Shown here piece by piece: positions 51,752 to 61,537 of a stretch of 64,000 nucleotides of DNA. Source of the DNA: Deltaproteobacteria bacterium Ga0077539 (lineage in GTDB: Bacteria; Myxococcota_A; Polyangia; Polyangiales; Ga0077539); contig LNEO01000150.1 of the NCBI GenBank assembly GCA_001465015.1, forward strand, positions 1 through 64,000, in the 5' to 3' direction. A program made the position numbers and the translations under genes. The notes under the pieces are model-generated. The model did not search any database. It worked only from the letters and a program-made list of their open reading frames with translations, and was not told the origin of the DNA. Each line of letters opens with the position of its first letter. Position 1 is the stretch's first letter.

Positions 51752-53029
51752 ATGGCTCGGGTCTTCACAGTGTTGGGTTCGGTCTTCGCGTTGTCGCTCT
51801 GTGGAGCTTGTGCGCCTGGAGCCGCGATGCTCGAGGACGCACAGGCGCCCGACGCGGAGCGAGGAGACTCCGGCGTTCTGGCCGATCGCGCTGCGATGGG
51901 TCCGACCGAAGACAGCGGAACCGAGCAAGACGCCGCCTCCCTCGACAGCGGTGTGATGAGCAGGGCCGACGCCGCGCGCGACGGCCGAGTCGACCCGCGG
52001 CCCGACGCATCCAGTGTGGACAGCGGTCCCAGCGCCGATAGCGGCACCGGCGACGGCGGAGCGACCGCGCCCCGCGGCGCTCGCGTGGTGCGCGACGGGT
52101 GCACCGGAACCCCGGGGCCGCTCGCAGGAACAACGTGCCGCACCCTCGAAATCACCTGCGGCGGACTCGAGTCGCTGCAGGTCGAGCTGCTCATCGCGCA
52201 GCCGCCTTCGTCGATGGCCGCGCGCGGCGTGATTCTCTTCGGGAGCGGAGGGGCGGGCACAGGCCTTTGGTCCGGTCCCGACGCGGCCAACGGCGCGATG
52301 GACCGCCTCCGCAACGCGGGCTTCATCGTCATCGAGCGACGCTGGCTCAACGACCGAAACACTGGGTGGTTTCAGAGCACAGCGGGGCTCGGGGTCGCCG
52401 CAGCGGCGTGCCGACACGCGACGCTCTCGCGCTGGATCGACAGCACCTATCGAAGCGGCACCATGGCGTTCTGCGCGACGGGCAACTCCGGCGGAAGCGC
52501 GGAGCTCGCCTGGTCGATCACACGTCAGGACACTGCGGACGTCATCGACTTCGCCGTTTCGACCTCGGGACCGCTTCACCGCGCAGACTACGGATGCGCG
52601 ACCACGCCGCCGACCGCATGGACCACCGAGTGCGCTGCGCTGAAAGACCGCTACTGCGCGAGCTGCGCGTCCCGCACGTGCACGTTGCCCAACGGCGTGC
52701 GCTCGGTGATCGACAGCTCGTACGGGATGCAGACGACCTGCTCGGGTCGCACCACGCCGTTCGACGGCGATCGCATGCTCGCCGACAGCCCTGCGGCCAG
52801 GACGGCCCGCTTGAACCTCCCGCACACGCGCGTCGCCTTCTTGATCGGAGCGCTCGACGGCGGCCCCTATCTCCCGCTCGCCGCAGGCCTCTACGAAGCG
52901 ATGCGCGCCGCGGGCACCAACACGACGTTCTCTGTGCTGTCAGGGGTCGACCACGAGCTGCAGAGCTTCACCGATGGCGCGCGCCGCATCGAGACCGAGA
53001 TGCTCATGAACTGCGTCCGCCGCCGCTGA
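51752..53029 (+). CDS. Alpha/beta-hydrolase-like lipoprotein
   Basis: 425 residues from ATG 51752 with GGAGG 8 nt before it. Signal peptide, possible lipobox near Cys20 (LCGAC), an Asp/Ser-rich linker, then a hydrolase body: GVILFGSGGAGTGL, the nucleophile-elbow CATGNSGGSAEL (G-N-S-G-G), and later SVLSGVDHELQSF with a His. Several Cys pairs suggest disulphides. Probably a secreted esterase/lipase-type enzyme. It converges with the lipoprotein at 53039. Confidence 0.8.
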   Translation: MARVFTVLGSVFALSLCGACAPGAAMLEDAQAPDAERGDSGVLADRAAMGPTEDSGTEQDAASLDSGVMSRADAARDGRVDPRPDASSVDSGPSADSGTGDGGATAPRGARVVRDGCTGTPGPLAGTTCRTLEITCGGLESLQVELLIAQPPSSMAARGVILFGSGGAGTGLWSGPDAANGAMDRLRNAGFIVIERRWLNDRNTGWFQSTAGLGVAAAACRHATLSRWIDSTYRSGTMAFCATGNSGGSAELAWSITRQDTADVIDFAVSTSGPLHRADYGCATTPPTAWTTECAALKDRYCASCASRTCTLPNGVRSVIDSSYGMQTTCSGRTTPFDGDRMLADSPAARTARLNLPHTRVAFLIGALDGGPYLPLAAGLYEAMRAAGTNTTFSVLSGVDHELQSFTDGARRIETEMLMNCVRRR

Positions 53030-53038
53030 GCAGCAGAG

Positions 53039-53752
53039 TCACATCGTCATCGTCAAGCAGCCCGTCGTGGGGTCGACGGGCAAGGCGACGTTGCTCGTAA
53101 ACGAGGCGTTGTTGACGGTCTCCGGCGAAACGCAGCGGATCTCCGTGGCCTGATCGTCGGTCTCGCAGGATCGGTCGGAGCGCGCGCACACCACGATGGC
53201 GTTCGATCCTTCGCCGGCGCAAACGCAAGACTCGAGTCCGCTGTCGGCCCCGCAGCCCTGGCCGGCGTCGACGGAGAAGCACCCCGTGCGAGCCAGCGCG
53301 GCGATTCGCTCGCGGGACGCCCCTCCGTCCGCGAACTCCGGCGGGCGACCGTCTGGCTGGCACGCGCCGCCGAAGCGAGCGCGCACTTCTTTTCTCTCGC
53401 CGCGCGCGATGCTCACGTCGCGAATCTTGACGACGAGATATCGAACAACACCAGAAATCAACTGCCCCCCGCGCACACGCACGCGAAAGGCCGTCGGACT
53501 CGTCGGCGCGTTGCGCAGTCGAACCGCGATGCAGTGCTGGTTCACGTTGACGGCCAGGGGGAACACACCGGAGGCCAACACCACGTCGTCTCGATCCGCG
53601 CGGGTCACCTCGACCGCGAAGCGGTATGGCGTCGTGGTCTCTGAATTCACTGGCGGATGCTCGATGCGCACCACGAGCAACGACTCTGGAAGCACCGTGC
53701 AGCCATGGGCAGCGCACGCCGCCAACATCGCTGCCGCGCGAAGCCAGCGCAC
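53039..53752 (-). CDS. Cysteine-rich lipoprotein
   Basis: 237 residues from GTG 53752, one base after the TAG of the PEGA protein gene. Signal peptide with HGC lipobox (AAHGC). Beta-rich domain with VRYLVVKIRDVSIARGERKEV, then a Cys-rich C-terminus (CFSVDAGQGCGADSGLESCVC). It is the third gene of the kinase-PEGA-lipoprotein set. A longer reading frame would overlap the upstream gene with no start signal. Confidence 0.65.
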   Translation of the reverse strand: MRWLRAAAMLAACAAHGCTVLPESLLVVRIEHPPVNSETTTPYRFAVEVTRADRDDVVLASGVFPLAVNVNQHCIAVRLRNAPTSPTAFRVRVRGGQLISGVVRYLVVKIRDVSIARGERKEVRARFGGACQPDGRPPEFADGGASRERIAALARTGCFSVDAGQGCGADSGLESCVCAGEGSNAIVVCARSDRSCETDDQATEIRCVSPETVNNASFTSNVALPVDPTTGCLTMTM

Positions 53753-53753
53753 G

Positions 53754-54662
53754 CTACCGAGCAAGATCGACCTCCAACACACGGCCCATCGTCCCGTCGT
53801 ACTCGCGTCGTCCCAACACGACGCCGAGCGTCGTTCCGACGGCGACGGCGACCGCTCCTCCCACAACGTAGGGCCACCACACGATGGGCGGGCGCGGGCG
53901 CGGGAGCAGCTCGATACGCACCGAGGTGAGCTCGTCGTCGCGCACCTCGGCGCGGGCCGTCCTCGCGAGGTGCTGCGCGTCGGTCACTTCGAGCACCGCC
54001 GCGCCAGGGGCGAGCTCGACGTCGATCGCACCGCGTCCCCTCACCACGCCGTTGACGCGAATGGTCGCGGACGAGACGTTGCTCGAGATGCGCAGACGTC
54101 CCGCAGGCGGAGCAGAGCGCTCGAGCACGATCGTCTCGGTGAGGCGCTCGCCGCGCGCGAGGTTGAGCTCGAGCACGCGCTCACGAAACCGCTGCCGCTG
54201 AACCACCACTCGATGCGCGCCGGGGTCGACCTCGATCGGATGGCTCGGGTCCACAGGGGCGCCGTCGAGCAGCACTTGCGCGCCGCTCGTGGCGACCGTC
54301 AGGCTGATCGTCGCCAGCGCGCTCTGCGCGTCGCGAACGATCGATTCCATTTCTGCGCGCCCCTCGGCGGACACACGCTCGCCTGCCACCTGAAAGAAGC
54401 GCGTCGCCACCGCGCGCACCGAACGATACCGCCCTACGGCGACGTAGCTGCGCGCGAGCGCGTAGTACACGATGGGCACAGGGCATCGATCGCCGAGCGG
54501 CTCGAGCGTCGCGACGACCTCCGCCCAACGCTCGGCGTCTCGCGCGGCGACCGCGCGCGAAAGCGCCTCGCCGCACAGGGGATCCGGCGCCGACTGCGCG
54601 TGTGCGCCTGCGGGCCACGCGGCAAACGCAGCGGCGAAACACAGGCGACGCGCACGACTCAC
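53754..54662 (-). CDS. PEGA-domain exported protein
   Basis: 302 residues from a GTG at 54662 that overlaps the TGA of the kinase gene (GTGA). Signal segment (RLCFAAAFAAWPAGAHAQ), a short helical region (SRAVAARDAERWAEVVATLEPL), then PEGA-type repeats: ISLTVATSGAQVLLDGAPVDPSHPIEVDPGAHRVVVQ and RISSNVSSATIRVNGVVRGRG. A C-terminal membrane helix (IVWWPYVVGGAVAVAVGTTLGVVLG) anchors it. It probably works with the preceding Ser/Thr kinase. Confidence 0.85.
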   Translation of the reverse strand: MSRARRLCFAAAFAAWPAGAHAQSAPDPLCGEALSRAVAARDAERWAEVVATLEPLGDRCPVPIVYYALARSYVAVGRYRSVRAVATRFFQVAGERVSAEGRAEMESIVRDAQSALATISLTVATSGAQVLLDGAPVDPSHPIEVDPGAHRVVVQRQRFRERVLELNLARGERLTETIVLERSAPPAGRLRISSNVSSATIRVNGVVRGRGAIDVELAPGAAVLEVTDAQHLARTARAEVRDDELTSVRIELLPRPRPPIVWWPYVVGGAVAVAVGTTLGVVLGRREYDGTMGRVLEVDLAR

Positions 54663-56311
54663 GGAACGCAGTCTACCGTCCATTGGTCCCGACAGCGCGG
54701 AGGATTTCGTGCGGGAGTCGCGCCCGCCCCGACGGGCGAGGATGGTTGACGCCCCGCGTCGCGCCGCGGTCGAACGACGTGCGAAGCCCCGCCGCTCCCG
54801 TGACTCGACGCTGGCGCATCGGAGCTTTGCGCGTGGAGCGACGAAGCTCCGCGAGACTCGACATCGTCGCTCGAAACATCGCTCGAAACATCGCTCGAAA
54901 CATCGCTCGAGGCGTCCCCAACAGCGCTCGGCTCGGTCGTCGGCTCGGCGATCGAGCCAGAGGAAGCCGAGGCGTCGACCACCGCGACGTGCGCGGCGCT
55001 GTTGTGACGGCGGGATCCAGCGAAGCCGACCAATCCCACCGCGCTGAGCAACGACAGGGCGCCCACGACAATCACCCCAGCGCGCACGAGTGAAGTTCGG
55101 CGCTGCGCTGTGTGCACGATCGCGTCCGCCGATGTCGGCAGCGAGGCGCCCGCGTCGGTCGCGGTTGCCTCTGCGCTCGGAGCAGAAACGAGGCTCTGGG
55201 TGCCGGGCTCTGAATCGTTCTTGGCGATTCTGTGAGCGTCTCGCACGGTCTCGGGCTCTGCCGGCGGAGGCTCGGGCTCGAGATCGGCGCGCCTCGCCGC
55301 GTCGTCGAGGGGCGCGCTCGTCGCGGACACGAGCGCGTCGCGCCACGAGCGCCGCTCGACCAGCGCGGCGGCGAGAAAGTCGCTCACCTCGGCGGGTCCC
55401 ACGAAGACGCCCGTCGACGCGATAAACGCCTCGAGCGAGCGCGCAAGCTCTTCAGCGGTCGCGAACCGGTCGCTCGCCGCGGGCGCGAGGGCCTTCATCA
55501 CGATTCGCTCGAGCTCTACAGGGTAGCCGTCGACGAGCGACGAGGGCGCAGGCGCGCCCGCGAGGACCGCGGCGATCGTGGCGGCCTCGCTGTCTGCCTT
55601 GAAGAGTCGACGGCGCATCGAGCACTCCCAGAGCACGACGCCGAGCGCGAACACGTCGACGCGCCGGTCGATCGGCTCGCGGCGAAACTGCTCGGGAGCC
55701 ATGTACGCGATCTTGCCCTTGAGCGCGGCGTTGGTCGTGCGCTCTGACAGTCGCTCGGTCCACTGCGCGATGCCGAAGTCGAGGACCTTCGTGAAGCCGT
55801 CGTACAGGACGTAGACGTTTTGCGGGGACACGTCGCGGTGGATCACGTTGACTCGTCGCCCATCGGCGCCCACGAGCTCGTGCGCCGCGTGAAGGCCGCG
55901 CGCCGCGTCGGCGACGATCCTCGCGCCGATCGCATAGGGCAGCCCGCCCAGCGAAGCGATCGCAGACAGCACGGTGCTCAGCGGCTCGCCGTGCAGGTAC
56001 TCCATCACGATGTACGACGTGCCTCGCTCGGAGCCGTAGTCGGTCACGCGACACACGTTGGGGTGATCGATGCGCGCCGCGAGCCTCGCCTCGTCGAGAA
56101 ACATCGTGACGAACGTCGGATCGGACGCGACGTGCTCGTGCGCGGTCTTCACGGCGACCCATCGCTCGAAGCCGCCCTCGGCGTGCTGTCGCGCGAGGTA
56201 CACCGCGCCCATTCCACCCGCGGCCAATCGGTAGCGAAGCTCGTAGCGCCCGAGAGAGCGTCGCTCGACCGATGCGTGCAAGCGAGAGAGTGCTTCGTGA
56301 AGTGCGACCAC
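54659..56311 (-). CDS. Membrane-anchored Ser/Thr protein kinase
   Basis: 550 residues from GTG 56311. The kinase domain has AAGGMGAVYLA (30-40), VAVK Lys55, HRDVSPQN (158-165), DFGIAQ (178-183) and APEQF. Most Hanks kinases have HRDLKPxN; here it is HRDVSPQN, which is common in myxobacteria. A linker, one membrane helix near ~410-430 and a Ser/Asp-rich tail with the repeat DVSSDVSSDVSS follow. It shares an 18-bp gap with a divergent FHA-sigma-54 activator gene, and the following PEGA protein is translationally coupled to it. Confidence 0.93.
   Translation of the reverse strand: MVALHEALSRLHASVERRSLGRYELRYRLAAGGMGAVYLARQHAEGGFERWVAVKTAHEHVASDPTFVTMFLDEARLAARIDHPNVCRVTDYGSERGTSYIVMEYLHGEPLSTVLSAIASLGGLPYAIGARIVADAARGLHAAHELVGADGRRVNVIHRDVSPQNVYVLYDGFTKVLDFGIAQWTERLSERTTNAALKGKIAYMAPEQFRREPIDRRVDVFALGVVLWECSMRRRLFKADSEAATIAAVLAGAPAPSSLVDGYPVELERIVMKALAPAASDRFATAEELARSLEAFIASTGVFVGPAEVSDFLAAALVERRSWRDALVSATSAPLDDAARRADLEPEPPPAEPETVRDAHRIAKNDSEPGTQSLVSAPSAEATATDAGASLPTSADAIVHTAQRRTSLVRAGVIVVGALSLLSAVGLVGFAGSRRHNSAAHVAVVDASASSGSIAEPTTEPSAVGDASSDVSSDVSSDVSSDDVESRGASSLHAQSSDAPASSHGSGGASHVVRPRRDAGRQPSSPVGAGATPARNPPRCRDQWTVDCVP
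54867..54910. repeat. 12-bp tandem repeat inside the kinase gene
   Basis: The unit TCGCTCGAAACA occurs three times plus a partial fourth copy, encoding the repeating Asp-Val-Ser-Ser in the disordered extracytoplasmic tail of the kinase. Such a repeat can expand or contract by slippage without breaking the frame. Confidence 0.85.
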
Positions 56312-56329
56312 TGTCGACTGAAGGAATCA

Positions 56330-57676
<1,347 letters not shown>

Positions 57677-57744
57677 TCGACAGCGGTTGGTCTCGCCCCG
57701 ACTCCAACGCTCAGCATTGGTCTATTCTGGATTGGGTCGCCCGG

Positions 57745-59154
57745 TCACTTCACCTCGACCGCGATCTTCCCTTTGTGAAGCCGCACTTCGAGCGCGTCGC
57801 CCGTTTGCACCTGCGCGCTGTCCACGACGGCCTTGCCCTCTTTGAGCGCCACTGCGTAGCCGCGGCTCAAGATCGCCAACGGGCTCAGCGCGTGCAGCTT
57901 TCCCGCGAGCTGCGCGAGGGCGTCTCGCTGCGACTCGATCGATCGCTGCGCGGCGGGGCGCAGCTCCTCCGTTCGCTCGCGCAGTTGCCGCGATTTATCG
58001 AGCATCACCCGCTGCATCGCCGGGCGCAGCCTCGCTTCGAGCGAGCTCATCGTGGCGCGGTCGCGCGCGAGTCGCGATCGCGGATGCGCCCCTTGCAGGC
58101 GTTGCTCGGCGCGCCCGAAGACCATCTTCGCTTTGCGCACACGGCCGCGCAGCAAGGTCGCCATGCGCGCAACGGACTCGTCGATCCACTGTCGCGTAGG
58201 CTCGGTGAGCTTGCGCGGGTCGCCGAGCCGCTTCTCCATGCGCCCGAGAAAGACGCGACGACGATTGACCATCGCGTGCGTGGCCTTTGCGGCTCGCTTG
58301 CTCAGCGTCGAGAGCTCGTCGCGCACGACCCGCAGCTCGGGCACCGCCATCTCTGCGGCATTGGAGGGCGTCGCCGCGCGGACGTCCGCCACGAGGTCGG
58401 CGACCGTATGGTCCACCTCGTGTCCCACCGCAGAAATCACTGGGACTCTCGAGTTCGCGATCGCACGGGCCACCCGCTCGTCGTTGAACGCCGCCAGGTC
58501 TTCGCTCGACCCTCCCCCGCGTCCGACGATCACCACGTCCACCATGGGGAGCGTCTGGATGCGCTCGATGGCGGCGACGATCTGCGCGGGGGCGTCCGTG
58601 CCTTGCACGAGCGTGTTGGCGATCACGACGCGCGTCGGCCACCGCCGAGAGAGCACCCTGCAAATGTCGGCGAACGCCGCGCCGGTCCTCGCGGTGACGA
58701 CCCCCACAACCCGTGGAAATTTCGGGAGTCTTCGCTTTCGCTCGAGCGCGAAGAGCCCCTCCGCGGCGAGCTTCTTCTTCAGCGCTTCGAGCGCCGCTGC
58801 GGCGCTTCCGGCGCCAGAGATCATCGCGGTCTCGACGATGAACTGAAACGACCCGCGCGGCGCGTAGAGCGACGCCCTGCCGCGCACGACGACCTGCATC
58901 CCTTCGCGCAGATCCAGGCGCGCCTTGGCGAGCGCCCCCTTGAAGAAGCAGCACGAGACCCGCGCGTCTTGCTCTGGATCCTTGAGGTCGAAGTACGCGT
59001 GCCCCATGGACGAGACCTTGAGCTGCGCGATCTCGCCCTCGACCCACACCTGGGGAAATCTCTCTTCGATCGTCCCCTTCACCTGCCGATTGAACTCGGC
59101 CACGGTGAGCGCTTTGGGGCGCACAGGAAGCACTCGAACGCCCGGCTCGTTCAT
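57745..59154 (-). CDS. xseA: Exodeoxyribonuclease VII large subunit
   Basis: 469 residues from ATG 59154. N-terminal OB-fold (ALTVAEFNRQVKGTIEERFPQVWVEGEIAQLKVSSMGHAYFDLKD), then the XseA core GVVTARTGAAFADI, IVGRGGGSSEDLAAFNDERVARAIANSRVPVISAVGHEVDHT, and a C-terminal coiled coil and end (LSPLAILSRGYAVALKEGKAV). Exo VII degrades single-stranded DNA from both ends. No xseB is seen nearby. Confidence 0.95.
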   Translation of the reverse strand: MNEPGVRVLPVRPKALTVAEFNRQVKGTIEERFPQVWVEGEIAQLKVSSMGHAYFDLKDPEQDARVSCCFFKGALAKARLDLREGMQVVVRGRASLYAPRGSFQFIVETAMISGAGSAAAALEALKKKLAAEGLFALERKRRLPKFPRVVGVVTARTGAAFADICRVLSRRWPTRVVIANTLVQGTDAPAQIVAAIERIQTLPMVDVVIVGRGGGSSEDLAAFNDERVARAIANSRVPVISAVGHEVDHTVADLVADVRAATPSNAAEMAVPELRVVRDELSTLSKRAAKATHAMVNRRRVFLGRMEKRLGDPRKLTEPTRQWIDESVARMATLLRGRVRKAKMVFGRAEQRLQGAHPRSRLARDRATMSSLEARLRPAMQRVMLDKSRQLRERTEELRPAAQRSIESQRDALAQLAGKLHALSPLAILSRGYAVALKEGKAVVDSAQVQTGDALEVRLHKGKIAVEVK

Positions 59155-59294
59155 CACCGACGGGTCATACCGCACCGCGGCGAGACGCGCCCATTTTCGC
59201 CAATCGTCGGCGCGAGGGTGACGAAACAACGGTCGTCGGCTCACTAGGCGGTTGACGGTGGGCCCCGTACGCGGGAGATACCGAGACGGAACCG

Positions 59295-60236
59295 ATGCCC
59301 GATCCCGCTCTGGCGCGCCTGCTCGACCGACGCTTCATCGCCGTGACCGGCAAGGGCGGGACTGGCAAGACCACGCTCACCGCCGCGCTTGCCATCCTCG
59401 CAGCGCAGCGCGGAAAGCGAGTGCTCGTGTGCATGTCGCAAGCGCGCGAGCGCCTGAGCGCCATGCTCGAGACCGAGTTCATCGACACCGACGTCAAGAA
59501 CATCCTCGCGTCGATCGACGCGGTGAACATGGAGCCAGAGGCCGCGCTCGAAGAGTACGGCATGATGATCCTCAAGGTCCGCGCGCTCTACAAAGCCGTG
59601 ATGGACAACCGCGTGGTCAAGGGCTTCATCCGAGCCGTCCCGGGGATGGACGCGTGGAGCATGTTGGGCAAAGCCCTCTTTCACGTGAAAGAAGAGGAGA
59701 ACGGCAGGCCCAAGTACGACGTCGTGATCCTCGACGCGCCCGCGACGGGACACGGCGTGCAGATGCTCAGGGTCCCGATGGTGATCGAGAAGATCGCGCC
59801 GCCGGGCTTGCTGCGGCGAGAGGCGAGCGACGGCCTCGCGATCATGCGCGACCCGTCCAAGAGCGCGGTGGTCTTGTGCACCCTGCCCGAAGAGATGCCC
59901 GCAGCAGAGACCGAAGAGCTCGTCGCGACGATGCGCAACGAGCTGCTGCTCCCGATCGGCGCGCTCGTGGTCAATCAGATCCTCTCGCCGCTCTTTCAGA
60001 ACAAGACCCAACAAGCGCGCGACGCCGCCACGGCGCTCGAAAAGGTGAGCGCGTTCGCGCCGCTCGCGACCACCACACGCACACGCGCCACCCGCGAAGA
60101 GCTGCAGAAGGTCATCCTCGAGCGGCTCGCGAAGCTCCAACTTCCGCGCGTGTACGTCCCCGCCTTGCCCGTCGAGCGCGTGCGTCGTACGCACGTTCAA
60201 GCGCTGGCGAAGGTGCTCGCCGACGGCGGAATCTGA
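59295..60236 (+). CDS. ArsA/GET3-like ATPase
   Basis: 313 residues. Walker A GKGGTGKTT near residue 19 and LDAPATGHGVQML in the Switch II area are hallmarks of ArsA-type deviant P-loop ATPases. Only one half is encoded, as in GET3 and many bacterial homologs. No arsenic gene is nearby. The next gene, an NTAQ1-like amidase, starts 19 bp after it, so they are probably co-expressed. Confidence 0.9.
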   Translation: MPDPALARLLDRRFIAVTGKGGTGKTTLTAALAILAAQRGKRVLVCMSQARERLSAMLETEFIDTDVKNILASIDAVNMEPEAALEEYGMMILKVRALYKAVMDNRVVKGFIRAVPGMDAWSMLGKALFHVKEEENGRPKYDVVILDAPATGHGVQMLRVPMVIEKIAPPGLLRREASDGLAIMRDPSKSAVVLCTLPEEMPAAETEELVATMRNELLLPIGALVVNQILSPLFQNKTQQARDAATALEKVSAFAPLATTTRTRATREELQKVILERLAKLQLPRVYVPALPVERVRRTHVQALAKVLADGGI

Positions 60237-60255
60237 GCGGCGACAGGGTTGCCCC

Positions 60256-60816
60256 GTGGCCGCGCAGACGCCGCTCGGACCCGTCCCGTATCAGCCGCTG
60301 TTCTGCGAAGAAAACGCCTGGCAGATCGCGCGCGTCGCCCGCGATCACGGCCTCAAGGCGCGCGTCGTGTTCGTCACCAACGAGCACAAGCACGTCGCCA
60401 TGCTACGGCAGAGCGCCAGCAAACAAAGCGACGGCTTGATTGTGTGGGACTACCATGTCTTCGTCGCCGTCCAGCGCGACGGACGGTGGGAGGCGTGGGA
60501 CCCGGACACGACGCTGCCCTTGCCCACTCCGTACGAGCGCTACATCGCCGAGTCATTTCGCGACGAAGCGCGCTGGGAAGCTCGCTTTCGACCCAAGCTG
60601 CGCGTCGTCGACGCCGACCGGCTCTTGCGAGGGTTCGCCTCGAGCCGCGAGCACATGAAGGACGACGGCGGACAGTGGCTCGCAGAGCCCCCTCCCTGGC
60701 CAGCGATCATCGGAGAGGGCGGCGCCTACACGCTCGCCGCGTTGATCGACGCCCGCGACGAGAGAGCTGGCCCGTGGATCACACCCACAGACGCGATCAC
60801 TGCGATCGAGCGCTGA
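60256..60816 (+). CDS. Protein N-terminal glutamine amidohydrolase (NTAQ1-like)
   Basis: 186 residues from GTG 60256, with AGGG 7 nt upstream. It closely tracks the eukaryotic N-terminal glutamine amidase: Cys17 in FCEENAW, VFVTNEHKHV, His67 in IVWDYHVFV, Asp84 in WDPDTTLPLPTPY, RVVDADRLLRGFASSREHMKD and EPPPWPAI. These correspond to the Cys28/His81/Asp97 triad of the human enzyme. It should turn N-terminal Gln into Glu on proteins, a step of the N-degron pathway. It is 19 bp after the ArsA-like ATPase gene. Confidence 0.9.
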   Translation: MAAQTPLGPVPYQPLFCEENAWQIARVARDHGLKARVVFVTNEHKHVAMLRQSASKQSDGLIVWDYHVFVAVQRDGRWEAWDPDTTLPLPTPYERYIAESFRDEARWEARFRPKLRVVDADRLLRGFASSREHMKDDGGQWLAEPPPWPAIIGEGGAYTLAALIDARDERAGPWITPTDAITAIER

Positions 60817-60837
60817 GAGAAGACCGACGCCGCACGC

Positions 60838-61458
60838 CTACCGCCCCGCGCGCACGGTGAGGGCGCACCCGGGCGCGAGGTGATCGGTGAACCACTCGGC
60901 CAGCGCGAGCGAGTCCGCGCCGTCCGCGATGATCTCGCTCGCGCACGAGCGACACCCGAGCGTGAGCGCGCCGCGCCGAGGTGCCGCGCGAAACACGCGC
61001 CCCGGACGCGACGCAAACGCGCGCAGACAGCGGTCGTCGCAGAGCCAGAGCGCGCTGCCGATCACGATGGCGTCCTGCGCGCCCTTCTGGCGCACCGGCT
61101 CGCCGCCGCGCGTGAGCACCGCGAGCCACCGAGAGCACTCGGCGCAGAGCACCCGCGGAGGCTCGGTCGATACTGAAATCGACGTCCAGAAGGTGCGAGA
61201 GCGCAGGTCCTCGCGCCAACCGTCCGCGGGTTCGAGAGAAAACGTCTCGACGCGCGAACTGTCGACGTCGATGAAGAGCTCGCAGCGATCAGAACCGGCA
61301 CGCTCCGCGAGAGCGTGGAGGGACAGAAGCTCGAGAACCGACGAGGTGTCGATCTGAAAGCCGTTCCATTTCCACGGCTTCATCGAGCCTAGCCAGGCAA
61401 ATTCGCGACAGCTCGCGCACAAGAGAGACCACTCGACGCCCATGCGTTTCGGCGCCAT
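60838..61458 (-). CDS. Cysteine-pair (zinc-ribbon-like) protein of unknown function
   Basis: About 206 residues from ATG 61458 (or 61443). Pairs of Cys appear as [27 protein letters not shown] and GCRSCASE, which could bind two zinc ions. In between, a region [37 protein letters not shown]. No family is recognised. It is divergent from pgi. Confidence 0.6.
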   Translation of the reverse strand: MAPKRMGVEWSLLCASCREFAWLGSMKPWKWNGFQIDTSSVLELLSLHALAERAGSDRCELFIDVDSSRVETFSLEPADGWREDLRSRTFWTSISVSTEPPRVLCAECSRWLAVLTRGGEPVRQKGAQDAIVIGSALWLCDDRCLRAFASRPGRVFRAAPRRGALTLGCRSCASEIIADGADSLALAEWFTDHLAPGCALTVRAGR

Positions 61459-61508
61459 GGTCGCACGTCGGACCGCAAAACGAGCGCAATTGTACAGCGG
61501 ACTGCGGG

Positions 61509-61514
61509 TACACT
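61509..61514 (+). promoter_or_regulatory. Candidate -10 element TACACT before pgi
   Basis: GGGTACACTC ends 23 bp before the ATG of pgi, within the divergent gap between the zinc-ribbon-like gene and pgi. There is no clear -35 box. Confidence 0.3.
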
Positions 61515-61537
61515 CGCCGGCCGGCAGACACGCACCA

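Noticed and set aside
55232-55747. Plus-strand frame antisense to the kinase
   Set aside because: It is a shadow of the kinase codon bias with no motifs.
59252-60439. Plus-strand frame overlapping the ArsA-like gene
   Set aside because: Arg/Ala-rich frame-shift shadow of the ATPase and amidase genes.
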